10,841 nt of DNA, from contig DAIDJI010000114.1 of the NCBI GenBank assembly GCA_027451455.1, forward strand, positions 1 to 10,841, in the 5' to 3' direction. Every line of letters starts with the position of its first letter. The stretch's first letter is position 1. Origin of the DNA: Planctomycetales bacterium. GTDB taxonomy: Bacteria > Planctomycetota > Planctomycetia > Isosphaerales > Isosphaeraceae. The notes beneath the pieces were generated by a model. That model did no database searches. It had not been told where the DNA came from and saw nothing but the letters and a program-made list of their open reading frames with translations. Made by a program: the position numbers and the translations under genes. Positions 1-7,064 of the stretch are shown in pieces.

Positions 1-968
1 GTGTTTCCGTACCTCTCCAGGTTCTTGTAGACGGAGTCACGCGGGATGCCGAGAACATCGGTCGCCGCGTGGATGATCCGGACGTTGGCCTGGTGCGGGA
101 TGAACCATCGAACGTCCTCGACCTTGTTCTGCGAGTGAGCCAGAACCGTGAGCGTCGAATCGGCGAGGATGCGGACGGCCCACTTGAAGACGGCCCGGCC
201 GTCCATCGTCAGGTAATGCAGCCCCTGTTCCAGCGCCGCCGCTGAGGGCGGGATGCGGCTCCCGCACGCCGGACGGCTCAGCAGGTCGCCGCCGGCCCCG
301 TCCGAGCCAAGCTGGTACGAGACCAGCCCCTGATCGGGCTCGCCTGGACCGAGCAGGACCGCTCCCGCACCGTCGCCGAAGAGGGGAAAGCTCTTCTGGT
401 CGCCGGGATTGATGACCCGGCTATTGCAGTCGCCTCCAACCACGAGGGCGCATCGGCTGTTTCCCGTCCCGACGAACTGAGAGGCGATCACCAGCGCGAA
501 GACAAACCCAGCGCACGCGGCCTGCACATCAAACGCCGGGCAAACCAGCTTCAACTGGTCCTGCACGAGATTCCCGGTCGAGGGGAAGGCCATGTCCGGC
601 GTGAAGGTCGCGACGACCAGGAGATCGACCTCCTTCGGATCGCGACCGGCCGAGCGGAGGCACCGGATCGCGGCCTGGTTGCAGAGGTCGCTGGTCGCCT
701 GGTGTGGCGCGGCGAACCTTCGCTCGTGGATTCCCGTCCGATTGACGATCCACTCCGGGTCGAAACCGTGGGTCCGCTGAAGGTCGTGATTGGTCACCAC
801 CCAGTCGGGCACGTAGCTGCCGGTCCCCAGAATGCGCACGCCAAGGAGAGACTGGGCCCTCGGCAAAAGAGGGGGCTGGCTGTTGGGCGAGGAAGACCGA
901 CGCGATTCCTCGGTCGAGGGAACGTCCCGGTCCGCGTGAGCCGTCTTGCCCACTCGATCATTGGTCAT
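1..968 (-). CDS. fabH: 3-oxoacyl-ACP synthase III (FabH), C-terminus cut by left window edge
   Basis: This is a beta-ketoacyl-ACP synthase III of the thiolase fold. The family condenses an acyl-CoA (usually acetyl-CoA) with malonyl-ACP in the cytosol to start type II fatty-acid synthesis. The reading frame covers 322 full codons and runs off the left edge. All three catalytic residues are visible: Cys152 in FDVQAACAGF, His292 in WFIPHQANVRII, and Asn322 in LERYGN, the last complete codon. The fold's start, ILGTGSYVPDWVVTN, begins near residue 46, so the ATG at 968 gives an extra 40 or so Ser/Pro-rich residues. No internal start has a better ribosome site, so I kept this ATG, but the true start could be later (GTG at 839). 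About 50 C-terminal residues are missing. The gene is divergent from the small gene at 1301. Neither plsX nor rpmF, common fabH neighbours, lies upstream. Specialised KASIII-like enzymes of secondary metabolism share these motifs, so fabH is very likely but not certain. Confidence 0.93.
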   Translation of the reverse strand, partial: MTNDRVGKTAHADRDVPSTEESRRSSSPNSQPPLLPRAQSLLGVRILGTGSYVPDWVVTNHDLQRTHGFDPEWIVNRTGIHERRFAAPHQATSDLCNQAAIRCLRSAGRDPKEVDLLVVATFTPDMAFPSTGNLVQDQLKLVCPAFDVQAACAGFVFALVIASQFVGTGNSRCALVVGGDCNSRVINPGDQKSFPLFGDGAGAVLLGPGEPDQGLVSYQLGSDGAGGDLLSRPACGSRIPPSAAALEQGLHYLTMDGRAVFKWAVRILADSTLTVLAHSQNKVEDVRWFIPHQANVRIIHAATDVLGIPRDSVYKNLERYGN

Positions 969-975
969 GGCGTTG

Positions 976-981
976 ACTGTA
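976..981 (-). promoter_or_regulatory. Possible -10 box giving a leaderless fabH transcript
   Basis: On the minus strand TACAGT is followed by seven bases (CAACGCC) and then the fabH ATG. A -10 box this close would place the transcription start on or next to the start codon. No Shine-Dalgarno sequence precedes the ATG, which fits a leaderless message. No good -35 is seen (GTCCAG at a 17-base spacing), and six-base matches arise often by chance. Confidence 0.25.
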
Positions 982-1199
982 ATGGAGGCTAGAGAGGACT
1001 GGACCCTTCCATCAAGGGGGCGGGGAACGGAATCGCGTCCTGGGGTCGAGGGCCTGCCTGGCTCTCGCATCGACCTGGGTGCGGTGCCCTCGGCGATGGA
1101 CCAATCTTGGCGTTTCCGAGGGCAAGCCGGAGAAGACGCAGGTGCCTGGTCTTCGAGGTCCCTGCGATTCCTCCAGCGACGTCATTCGGAACGATTGAC

Positions 1200-1205
1200 T
1201 ATAAT
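1200..1205 (+). promoter_or_regulatory. Perfect TATAAT, candidate -10 box for the 1301 gene
   Basis: TATAAT stands in an otherwise GC-rich region upstream of the plus-strand genes. Transcription would begin near 1212, giving a leader of about 90 bases to the ATG at 1301, or about 20 bases to the alternative ATG at 1232. The expected -35 position (around 1177-1182) is not consensus-like, so this rests on the -10 alone. Confidence 0.35.
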
Positions 1206-1300
1206 GCGTTCGGGGCATCAAGGCTAGAGCAATGCCGACCCGGCCAGGGACCCGATGCCCGCAGTGGCCCAGGGGCCAATCTCCAGGCGAAGCACCCGGT

Positions 1301-1699
1301 ATGGAAGAACACACGATCCGGCTCCGCCGCGGCTGGGACTGCTTCCAGCCCGACAATCCTGGAACCGAGCCCTCCACGATCGCGCTCCCCGCAATCTCAG
1401 GCACCTTGCCCCAGGGACGCCTGCTCCTGAGGCGTCGATTCGGCCGGCCCCCGCGCCAGCCGAACGCACCGGTTATCCTCCAGATCCTGGGAATGCCAGG
1501 ACTTCGATCGCTCTCGTTCAACGGACGCCCGATCGAGGCCGGCTCCCCCGACAATCCGGATTTCCAGGCAGACCTGGGACCGCTCCATCTGCGGAACGAA
1601 CTCACCATCGAGGCCCACCCTCCGGCCAACGCATCCGATTGGGGCGATGTCCGGCTGGTCCTCGCAAGGCAACCAGCGAGCGAACCCCCCTCGGCGTAG
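1301..1699 (+). CDS. Small hypothetical protein, 132 aa
   Basis: I do not recognise a named family. The protein begins MEEHTIRLRRGWDC, contains a basic stretch RLLLRRRFGRPP, a segment ILGMPGLRSLSFNGRPIEAG and ends LTIEAHPP...WGDVRLVLARQ. Alternating hydrophobic residues suggest a small beta-sandwich, loosely like the sugar-binding jelly-roll modules of glycoside hydrolases; that is inference from pattern only. No signal peptide or membrane segment is seen, so it is probably cytosolic. An upstream in-frame ATG at 1232 has AAGG eight bases before it and would add 23 residues. Those residues are Pro/Gly/Arg-rich and their codons lack third-position bias, so I prefer 1301, whose own ribosome site (AGGCGA, about ten bases away) is weak. 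The gene lies 122 bases before, and in the same direction as, the thioredoxin/NHL gene; a functional link is unproven. Confidence 0.6.
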   Translation: MEEHTIRLRRGWDCFQPDNPGTEPSTIALPAISGTLPQGRLLLRRRFGRPPRQPNAPVILQILGMPGLRSLSFNGRPIEAGSPDNPDFQADLGPLHLRNELTIEAHPPANASDWGDVRLVLARQPASEPPSA

Positions 1700-1725
1700 C
1701 CTCTGGTTACGCGGAACGGTTCGGC

Positions 1726-1731
1726 TACAAT
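1726..1731 (+). promoter_or_regulatory. Candidate -10 box (TACAAT) for the thioredoxin/NHL gene
   Basis: GGCTACAATTGC lies 27 bases after the stop of the preceding gene and about 90 bases before the ATG at 1822. It resembles the TATAAT context upstream of the 1301 gene (CTAYAAT followed closely by GC). The -35 region is poor, so the call is tentative. Confidence 0.3.
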
Positions 1732-1807
1732 TGCCCACGTTGGGGAGGCGCGGGCCGGCAACGATGCGGGCTCGCCTGTCATTGAGATCGAATGGACCCG
1801 GCACCTC

Positions 1808-1813
1808 GAAAGG
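1808..1813 (+). promoter_or_regulatory. Ribosome binding site selecting the ATG at 1822
   Basis: GAAAGG ends eight bases before the ATG at 1822. The in-frame ATG at 1792 has only a weak GAGAT before it and would put ten charged and proline-rich residues ahead of the hydrophobic signal. The 1822 start is therefore preferred. Confidence 0.5.
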
Positions 1814-1821
1814 CTCCTCGC

Positions 1822-3924
1822 ATGATCTGTCCTCGTCTATCCTCGCGGTCCCTCTGGTTGCTGGCTGGCCTCGCGATGATCGCGGGACTCTCGGCGATTC
1901 TCACCCGGGCCGGACGTCCAGACGGCTCCCGGCCACCCGCTCAGTCGCTCGCCGAGGCCGTCGCCTCCGACCCGAGCTTCCAGCTCGTCTCCTACCGCCA
2001 GGGGGAACGACCCAGCTTCGATGGAGGCGTCGGCTGGATCAACAGCGGCCCCATCCGGATGTCCGACCTCCGCGGCAAGATCGTCCTCATCGACTTCTGG
2101 ACCTTCTGCTGCATCAACTGCCATCACGTCCTGCCCGACCTCGCCAGACTGGAAGAGAAGTACCGCAACGAACTGGTCGTCATCGGCGTCCACACCGCGA
2201 AATTCCTCGCCGAGCAGAACACCGAGAACATCCGCCGGAAGGTCCGCGAGTACCGGATCAAGCACCCGGTCGTGAACGACGCCAACCAGGTGATCTGGCG
2301 GCGATTCGGGGTCCAGAGCTGGCCGACGCTCGTCCTGCTCGACCCGAGCGGCGAGTATCTCGGTGCGCTCTCCGGCGAGGGGCATTACGAGGAACTCGAT
2401 CGCGCGATCGGCAAGCTGGTCGCCATCCACAAGGAACGCGGCGACCTCAACCTCTCGCCGATGAAGTTCAGCCCCGAGATGGATCGTCCCTCCGACGGCC
2501 CGCTCCTCTTCCCGGGCAAGGTCGTCGCCGATGCCCCAGGCAAACGCCTCTTCGTCTCGGATACCGGTCACAACCGAATCATCCAGGCCGGACTCGACGG
2601 CAAGAACGCCATCGCGATCGGCAGCGGCGACGAGGGCTTCGAGGACGGCCCGTTCGACAGGGCCCGCTTCAACCGACCCCAGGGAATGTACCTCGACGGC
2701 GAAACCCTCTACGTCGCCGACACGGAAAACCACGCGATCCGGACGGTGGACCTCAAGTCCAGGCAGGTCAACACGATCGCCGGAACCGGCAAGCAAATGC
2801 CCCGAATGGTCGCGATCCCGTTCTCGGGTCCGCCGAAAACCACCCCTCTCTCCAGCCCCTGGGACATCATCCGCATCCCCGGCGACAGCGGTTTGTACAT
2901 CGCGATGGCGGGCCCCCACCAGATCTGGCGCCTCGACCCGATCTCCGACAGGATCGGCGTCTTCGCCGGCTCAGGCTACGAAAACATCCTCGATGGTCCG
3001 CCGGCCGACGCCCGGTTCGCCCAGCCAAGCGGCCTGGCGACCGACGGCGAACACCTCTTCGTGGCCGACTCGGAGGTCTCGGGCGTCCGGCTGATCTCCG
3101 GGATCAAGGAGGGCTTGCCCATGGTCCGGACCATCGTCGGTGAGGGACTCTTCGAATTCGGCGACCGCGACGGCAAGGGCGCGGCGGTCCGACTCCAGCA
3201 CTGCCTCGGCCTGGCTTACGGCAACGGCCATCTGTTTATCGCCGATACTTATAATAATAAAGTCAAGGCATGCGTGCCCAGAACGCATACCGTCCACACC
3301 TTCGCCGGCTCGCACAAACCCGGCGACTCCGACAACCCTCCCCGCTTCTACGAGCCCGGCGGCCTCAGTGTCGCGGGCGACGAACTCTACGTGGCCGACA
3401 CCAATAACCACAAAATCCGGGTCGTCGACCTGAAGTCGCACGCCGTCAAATCCCTGACCCTCGACGGGATCACCGCCCCGAAGCCCGCGGTCCATCGCCC
3501 GCGATTCCCGAACGCGACGGTCCTCGACGCCCCCCAGGCCCTGGCCGCGCCGGGAGATTCGGTCACGCTGGATGTCTCGCTCGAACTGGCCGAGGGCCTG
3601 AAGCTCAGCGAGGAAGACAACAGCCGGATGCTCTACCTCGTCGAGGCCCCCGACCAGTCGGGCGCCCTCTCCGAGAAGGTTTCGCCATCAGGAGAGAAGA
3701 TCAAGCCGACCAACCGGTTCACCATCCAGGTCCCGCTCGCCCACCCGGCCGCCGACGGCGAGACACTCAACCTGAAGGTCTCGACGATGGCTCTGGTCTG
3801 CCGGCACGCGTCGAGCGTCTGTTACATCAAGAGCCTGGTCTGGAACGTCCCGGTGAAGTTCTCGTCGGCGAAAAAGCCGGGCGAGCCGGTCGTCCTGTCG
3901 GCCCCGGTCTCGGTCGGCCGTTAA
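1822..3924 (+). CDS. Thioredoxin-like / NHL-repeat protein, NHLRC2-like
   Basis: A 700-residue, three-part protein. Residues 11-27 (LWLLAGLAMIAGLSAIL) form a signal peptide or N-terminal anchor with no lipobox, so the rest should lie outside the cytoplasm. Residues 55-210 are a TlpA/thioredoxin-like domain with FWTFCCINC (C97 and C100 make the CxxC, with an extra C96) and the expected cis-proline at W167-P168. Residues 225-545 carry about six NHL repeats, seen as recurring LYVADTENHAIR, LFVADS, LFIADTYNNK and LYVADTNNHKIR, which should close as a six-bladed propeller. Residues 565-690 form a beta-rich C-terminal domain with a second cysteine pair, C660 and C667. This order matches animal NHLRC2 and its bacterial relatives, whose biochemical role is not settled. 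Thiol-disulfide exchange or a scaffold role is inference. It is convergent with the Hsp70-like gene. A short AT-rich codon run occurs at 3244-3262. Confidence 0.92.
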   Translation: MICPRLSSRSLWLLAGLAMIAGLSAILTRAGRPDGSRPPAQSLAEAVASDPSFQLVSYRQGERPSFDGGVGWINSGPIRMSDLRGKIVLIDFWTFCCINCHHVLPDLARLEEKYRNELVVIGVHTAKFLAEQNTENIRRKVREYRIKHPVVNDANQVIWRRFGVQSWPTLVLLDPSGEYLGALSGEGHYEELDRAIGKLVAIHKERGDLNLSPMKFSPEMDRPSDGPLLFPGKVVADAPGKRLFVSDTGHNRIIQAGLDGKNAIAIGSGDEGFEDGPFDRARFNRPQGMYLDGETLYVADTENHAIRTVDLKSRQVNTIAGTGKQMPRMVAIPFSGPPKTTPLSSPWDIIRIPGDSGLYIAMAGPHQIWRLDPISDRIGVFAGSGYENILDGPPADARFAQPSGLATDGEHLFVADSEVSGVRLISGIKEGLPMVRTIVGEGLFEFGDRDGKGAAVRLQHCLGLAYGNGHLFIADTYNNKVKACVPRTHTVHTFAGSHKPGDSDNPPRFYEPGGLSVAGDELYVADTNNHKIRVVDLKSHAVKSLTLDGITAPKPAVHRPRFPNATVLDAPQALAAPGDSVTLDVSLELAEGLKLSEEDNSRMLYLVEAPDQSGALSEKVSPSGEKIKPTNRFTIQVPLAHPAADGETLNLKVSTMALVCRHASSVCYIKSLVWNVPVKFSSAKKPGEPVVLSAPVSVGR

Positions 3925-3938
3925 TTCGGTGCCAAAGC

Positions 3939-4067
3939 GGAGCAACCACGGAAAACACGAATCAACACGAAATCTCAGAAACTCTTGAGGTCAGGCCCGG
4001 TGATCCCGGGACACCCGCTTGAGTTTCTGAATTTTTCGAGGGATTTCGTGAGTTTCGTGGTTGCTCC
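3939..4067. repeat. Imperfect inverted repeat between convergent genes (CACGAAA-type units)
   Basis: The arms 3939-3984 and 4021-4067 pair in blocks: 12 perfect bases outside (3939-3950 with 4056-4067, GGAGCAACCACG), 8 in the middle (3966-3973 with 4043-4050, CACGAAAT) and 9 inside (3976-3984 with 4021-4029, CAGAAACTC). The loop is 36 bases. The left arm contains three CACGRAA-like units spaced about ten bases apart. It lies between the stops of two convergent genes, where a bidirectional terminator would be expected, but no U-tract follows either arm. It may instead be a dispersed intergenic repeat. Confidence 0.8.
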
Positions 4068-4075
4068 TTACTTGA

Positions 4076-6943
4076 TCACTCCGATCCGTGGTCGTCGGAG
4101 AGGAGTCGAAGGCCGATCGGCAGGGCGTCGCCGAGGGCCTGTCCTTCCTGCGAGGTCTCCAGCTCGTGATACTCGCGGACCGGTCGCAGGACCTTCTCCT
4201 CAGCGCCCAGCTCGGTGAGACGTTGCAGAACCCGGTCTCGTAGCTCGTCGTCGATATCGCGAGCCCGGTCGTTGGCGACGCGCCCGATCTGCGAGAGGGC
4301 GAAGATCGCCTCGGCCGTCTCGCGGCCTGGCGCAGGCGATCGGTCGAGCAGGGCGTGAAGCCAGCGCTCCGCCGCCTCCTTGCGGACGGCCGTGTTCGCC
4401 AGTCCGTAGAGTGGAACCCGGGCGCCGAAACGCCCAAGACACCAGAGAGCCGTCGCGCTCGGGATCGGCGTTCGCTCCTTGATCAGAACCGAGCCGAGCG
4501 TCTCCTTGATCTCCGGCGTGAGCCTTTCCAGACTGGCCGCACACCGCCACATCTCGGCCAGTTCGTGCGGCTCCGGCTTCGGACGGCCGGACTTCTTCGA
4601 CGGGCTCGTTCCCTTGGGAGGCGTCAGGAACGGGGCAAGCCGGCGGTGGATCTCGTCATGATGGGCCCGCGCCAGACCGGCGGCCACGCGCCGCCAGAGA
4701 ATCCACCACTCGGCCCAGCACTGAACGTCCTTGACGTGCCGAACTCCCTGATGAAAAATCGGCCAGAGAGCCTTGATCCGAACCTCGTCCATCGGAAAGC
4801 CCCGCCCAGGCCGCAGGACAAATCCGGCCAGGTTCAGCCAGCGCGACTCGTGCTGGGCACTCTTGAGCCGGTGATCGGCCAGGTCGCGGAGCGGGTCCCA
4901 GAAGGCCCGAAGTGCCGACGGCGGCCATCGGTCGCGCGGCTCGTCGATCGCCTCTTCCAGCCGCTTGATCACCCGGGCCGGACTCGGCGCATCGGGCGGC
5001 GTGGTGATCCCGGCCTGGAACGCCGCCCGAATCACCTCGATCGCCGCGTCAAGAATCGACTGCTCCAGGACGACCCGGTCGGTCTCCTGGTCGGCGACCG
5101 TCGTGGGCCGGTCGGTCTGTCCGGCCGTTCCGCGAAGCTGGATTTGCAGCTTCCAGCGCCGGTCTTCGGTACGCGACTGACACCAAAGCTCAACCGTGCC
5201 CACCTCGGTCACCCGGGCCGCCAGCCTGACGGGCACCCGCTCCGCCTTCGCCTTGCGACCCACCCGCATCAGCCCCTGCAACGGCGGCATCTCCCGGATC
5301 GAGTCGGAATCGGAGGCGACCAGGTCGCCAGGCCGGTCGTCGGGGCGGACCGAGCTACTCGCCAGTGGAAACGCCACCGGCTGACCCATCAAAAGCTCGA
5401 AGTCGTGACCCGCAATGGCGATCTCCTCGCCCTCCTGCGCATCCCGAGGAACGGCGCACAGCCAGGGCTTCTCGGCCGAGGCCCCCTCGAAGCCGACATA
5501 GAACGACCGCGCCGTCCCTCCTCCAATCCGAATCCCACCGCCGCGCCGGACCACCCCGTAATAGGCGGCACCTCTCGCCACCGCAAGGTCGAGCGAGGGG
5601 TTCGTCAGCACCCGAGGCGAGTACGGCGCGCCGGCATCCTCGACGAACCACGAGGCAATCACCTCGACGATCCGGTTGCGGACGATATCGGGCGTCAGCG
5701 CCCCGCCGTTGAAGAGGATCGCGTCGGGCCGCGCAGGACGGTCATCCGGCTGGTGGCCTGTCGGTTCGATCGCCTCAGCGCGGTGCCGCCGGAGGAACAT
5801 GCCGAGATGCTTGGGCACGGCCGGATCCGCGACGAACGGAAGGCCGAACTCCTGCAACCCAAGCTTCGACGACCGCTGCGGCTCCTCGCCTCTCGGCGTT
5901 CTGGGGAAGAACCCCTCGATGGCGATCGACTCGACCTCGGATCGAGTCAGCTCCGACTGGATGCTCCCGCCAATAATCCGAGAGCCTCGCCCCGCGATCG
6001 TCACCGGCCAGCGCTCCTGGGCCGGCTGGTTCTCACCGAGAAGCTTCTCCTTCGCGGTCCGACACGCAAACCGAAGCGCGCTCCACTGTTCGGCGTCGAG
6101 CCGGGTCCCGCCGAGCTTCTTCTCAACGTGATGCGCCAGCGCAAGGTCGATGTTATCGCCGCCGAGCATCAGGTGATCGCCGACCGCGACTCTCCGAAAA
6201 CCAGGCCCGGTCTCGGTCTCGACCACGGTGATCAGGCTGAAGTCGGTGGTTCCGCCGCCGATGTCGCAGACGAGAATCAGCTCACCGGCGCGGACCTGCC
6301 GCTGCCAGCCGTCCTTGTGCGAGACGATCCAGCAGTAAAACGCGGCCTGCGGTTCTTCCAGAAGGGTGAGGTGGGCGAACCGGGCCCGTCGCGCCGCCTG
6401 CAACGTTAATTCGCGGGCCGCCTCGTCGAACGAGGCCGGAACCGTGAGAACAATCTCCTGATGCTCGAGCCGGTGTGTCTCATTCCCCGCGGCGAAGGTC
6501 GCGTCCCAGGCATCTCGAATATGTTCCAGATAAGCGGCCGACGCCTCGACCGGCGAGACCTTTCGGATCTCGGGCGGGCTGCCCCAGGGGAGAATGGGAG
6601 CCTCGCGATCAATCCCCGGGTGACAGAGCCAGCTCTTGGCCGAACTGACCAGCCGGTTCGGAACGCGCGCACCCTGAATCCTCGCGAACTCGCCGATGAT
6701 CCGGTCGGAGTTCTCATCCCAGGGGAGCGCCGCCGATCCCGCCGGTAACTCAACGCCCCCGGGAATGTAGAGGAACGACGGCAGCATCGACCGAGGCGCC
6801 GTCTCGGCCGGAGCGACCAGTTGCGGGACGGGAAAGTCGCGAATGTCGGCCGAGGGACGCTCGCGCCCCTGCGTGTCGACGTACGCGACCGCGCAGTTGG
6901 TCGTACCCAGGTCGATCCCCACGATGTAACGCGACCGAGACAT
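4076..6943 (-). CDS. Hsp70-family (DnaK-like) ATPase with DUF3731-type C-terminus
   Basis: A 955-residue protein, much longer than DnaK (about 640). The N-terminal half has the actin/Hsp70 nucleotide-binding signatures: phosphate-1 YIVGIDLGTTNCAVAYV (residues 6-22), LTVPASFDEAAR (166-177), phosphate-2 LVCDIGGGTTDFSL (224-237), GGDNIDLAL (261-269) and adenosine motif LFNGGALTPDIV (410-421), followed by NPSLDLAVARGAAYYG. Residues 565-605 (VRLAARVTEVGTVELW) resemble the beta part of a substrate-binding domain. The C-terminal 300 residues lack a DnaK lid and contain WLNLAGFVLRPGRGFPMDE and WAEWWILWRRVAAGL, which I recognise as the DUF3731 region of long bacterial Hsp70-like proteins. A cytosolic role in protein folding or assembly is likely, with unknown clients. 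No dnaJ or grpE is adjacent. The start is MSRSRYIVG; an upstream ATG at 6988 only reads the CACAGAGA repeat as peptide. It is on the same strand as leuS but 215 bases away, past two hairpins. Confidence 0.93.
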   Translation of the reverse strand: MSRSRYIVGIDLGTTNCAVAYVDTQGRERPSADIRDFPVPQLVAPAETAPRSMLPSFLYIPGGVELPAGSAALPWDENSDRIIGEFARIQGARVPNRLVSSAKSWLCHPGIDREAPILPWGSPPEIRKVSPVEASAAYLEHIRDAWDATFAAGNETHRLEHQEIVLTVPASFDEAARELTLQAARRARFAHLTLLEEPQAAFYCWIVSHKDGWQRQVRAGELILVCDIGGGTTDFSLITVVETETGPGFRRVAVGDHLMLGGDNIDLALAHHVEKKLGGTRLDAEQWSALRFACRTAKEKLLGENQPAQERWPVTIAGRGSRIIGGSIQSELTRSEVESIAIEGFFPRTPRGEEPQRSSKLGLQEFGLPFVADPAVPKHLGMFLRRHRAEAIEPTGHQPDDRPARPDAILFNGGALTPDIVRNRIVEVIASWFVEDAGAPYSPRVLTNPSLDLAVARGAAYYGVVRRGGGIRIGGGTARSFYVGFEGASAEKPWLCAVPRDAQEGEEIAIAGHDFELLMGQPVAFPLASSSVRPDDRPGDLVASDSDSIREMPPLQGLMRVGRKAKAERVPVRLAARVTEVGTVELWCQSRTEDRRWKLQIQLRGTAGQTDRPTTVADQETDRVVLEQSILDAAIEVIRAAFQAGITTPPDAPSPARVIKRLEEAIDEPRDRWPPSALRAFWDPLRDLADHRLKSAQHESRWLNLAGFVLRPGRGFPMDEVRIKALWPIFHQGVRHVKDVQCWAEWWILWRRVAAGLARAHHDEIHRRLAPFLTPPKGTSPSKKSGRPKPEPHELAEMWRCAASLERLTPEIKETLGSVLIKERTPIPSATALWCLGRFGARVPLYGLANTAVRKEAAERWLHALLDRSPAPGRETAEAIFALSQIGRVANDRARDIDDELRDRVLQRLTELGAEEKVLRPVREYHELETSQEGQALGDALPIGLRLLSDDHGSE

Positions 6944-6968
6944 CCACACGCCCCATGAATTCGGTGAA

Positions 6969-7047
6969 CCACAGAGACACAGAGACACAGAGAAATGCCG
7001 AGTCTATCCGTCTCCTGGGACTTCTCTGTGTCTCTGTGTCTCTGTGG
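6969..7047. repeat. CACAGAGA hairpin, copy 1 (perfect arms)
   Basis: The arms 6969-6994 and 7022-7047 are perfect 26-base reverse complements. Each arm is C, then three CACAGAGA units of period 8, then A (or the complement). The loop is 27 bases and begins AATGCC. On the minus strand the hairpin ends 25 bases before the Hsp70-like start codon, so any transcript arriving from leuS or from within the gap would carry it in the leader. I recognise this as a repeat type scattered between genes in planctomycetes and some other environmental bacteria; its function is not known to me. Confidence 0.92.
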
Positions 7048-7064
7048 TGGATTCCAAATCAATA

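Larger units (their letters stand above)
969..1300. other. Divergent intergenic region, no gene seen
   Basis: This 332-base stretch separates fabH (minus) from the small plus-strand gene. Open frames across it lack the C/G third-position pattern of the neighbours and match nothing I recognise. It carries two copies of a TTGACTRTAATG motif (973-984 and 1195-1206), each followed by AGGCTAGAG (986-994 and 1221-1229), and a TATAAT at 1200-1205. If the small gene instead starts at the ATG at 1232, the intergenic region ends at 1231. Confidence 0.6.

Noticed and set aside
1012..1782. 256-residue minus-strand open frame
   Set aside because: It is Ser/Arg/Pro-rich without family features, covers intergenic DNA and the antisense of the 1301 gene, and lacks C/G third-position bias.
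1647..3143. 498-residue plus-strand open frame over the thioredoxin/NHL gene
   Set aside because: It is a +1 shadow frame, extremely rich in Arg, Pro and Gly, with no recognisable motif, while the overlapping frame has clear thioredoxin and NHL signatures.
3250..3255. TATAAT inside the thioredoxin/NHL gene as a promoter
   Set aside because: The -35 position (3227-3232, GCCATC) is not consensus-like and no gene starts downstream on the plus strand; kept only as a codon-use oddity.
3984..4021. U-tract-based bidirectional terminator in the convergent junction
   Set aside because: No run of T follows the stem on either strand, so it is listed as an inverted repeat and not as an intrinsic terminator.
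4355..6409. 684-residue plus-strand open frame antisense to the Hsp70-like gene
   Set aside because: Its Arg/Pro/Leu-rich composition is typical of antisense frames in GC-rich genes; the minus strand carries intact Hsp70 motifs.
6944..6988. N-terminal extension of the Hsp70-like protein beginning MSLCLCGSPN
   Set aside because: These codons are the CACAGAGA repeat read as peptide; the Hsp70 phosphate-1 motif begins just after the ATG at 6943. The same artefact appears in other frames across the repeat.
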